Source: Aureimonas sp. AU12
GTDB lineage: Bacteria > Pseudomonadota > Alphaproteobacteria > Rhizobiales > Rhizobiaceae
DNA: 64,000 nucleotides
Direction of reading: 5' to 3'
Assembly (NCBI RefSeq): GCF_001463705.1
Contig: NZ_BBWH01000001.1
Coordinates: 124,001-188,000 of the forward strand
Notes under the pieces: generated by a model
What the model was told of the DNA's origin: nothing
The model's input: the letters and a program-made list of their open reading frames with translations, nothing else
The model's database searches: none
Part shown: one piece after another, positions 63,852 through 64,000 of the stretch
Layout of the letters: every line of letters begins with the position of its first letter
How positions within the stretch are numbered: position 1 is the stretch's first letter
Made by a program: the position numbers and the translations under genes

Positions 63852-64000
63852 ATGAAAGTTCGGAGCAGGCACTGGGCGGCGCGGGCGCTGACGGTCTTCC
63901 TGGCCTCCGCGATCGCGGCCCCCGTCCTCGTCACGCCCGCTGCTGCGCAACGGGCGCCGCAGAGCCGTCTGCCCGTGGTGCGCGACGCCGAGATCGAAGC
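63852..64000 (+). CDS. M48-type metalloprotease, N-terminal fragment (cut by window end)
   Basis: The first 49 residues of a longer frame that leaves the window. It has a signal peptide (about residues 1-34, hydrophobic core ALTVFLASAIAAPVLV, cleavage near AAA-QR) followed by RLPVVRDAEIEA. The last stretch resembles the start of the mature BepA/M48-type metalloprotease of alphaproteobacteria, an assignment from memory. GAAGGG (63841-63846) supports ATG 63852; ATG 63837 in the same frame is possible. The identity needs the missing sequence. Confidence 0.55.
   Translation, partial: MKVRSRHWAARALTVFLASAIAAPVLVTPAAAQRAPQSRLPVVRDAEIE

Overview
The window is a 64 kb stretch of a GC-rich bacterial chromosome. 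Gene content and order point to an alphaproteobacterium of the Hyphomicrobiales (Rhizobiales), possibly near Aurantimonadaceae or Rhizobiaceae. The markers are tgt-queA-two cyclophilins-coaD-gyrA, divergent ssb/uvrA, glnB-glnA together with a eukaryotic-type glnII, a nifS/sufBCDS/sufT/sufA operon, amidase-PBP1A-prfB, rne, an Irr-type iron box and GAAC-N7-GAAC LexA boxes. The genus assignment is inference. I see no rRNA, tRNA, CRISPR array, insertion sequence or prophage.

Layout. 1-7.7 kb is an accessory catabolic/transport operon: MarR regulator, SDR dehydrogenase, FAD oxidoreductase, Tat-exported peptide-type binding protein, two Dpp-type permeases and a second FAD amine oxidase. No ATPase gene is visible. 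7.7-10.9 kb is a copper module (copA then cueR) with a CueR-type promoter. 11-18.6 kb carries a DUF4864 protein, tRNA queuosine genes (tgt, queA), two cyclophilins, coaD, a 42-residue membrane peptide and gyrA. 18.8-26.6 kb carries marC, a CDF transporter, ssb, uvrA (SOS box), a DUF72 gene and the NAD(P)HX repair enzyme. 26.8-31.5 kb is a nitrogen-assimilation block: PII, GSI, glutaminase, a small DUF2735 protein and sigma54-promoted GSII. 31.5-37.2 kb carries an exported hydrolase, parE with its own SOS box, an exported hypothetical protein and a DEAD-box helicase. 37.3-44.5 kb is the SUF iron-sulfur operon read leftward, headed by a second cysteine desulfurase and an Irr iron-control element. 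44.6-53.8 kb carries a hydrolase, tyrS, a glycosyltransferase-like protein, a giant AsmA/YhdP-like protein, bcp, a DUF455 ferritin-like protein and an M23 peptidase. 53.9-64 kb carries prfB with a programmed frameshift, PBP1A, amidase, rne, an aminotransferase and the start of an M48 peptidase.

Most of the window is conserved core chromosome. I found no clear-cut new defence or mobile system. The most interesting leads are: a 64-residue DUF2735 protein sitting between glutaminase and GSII; a Tgt lacking two of the three usual zinc cysteines; a LexA box in front of parE; the Irr element over the suf promoter region; the copA promoter that overlaps the longest reading frame's ATG; and the ATPase-less transporter/double-oxidase operon of unknown substrate.
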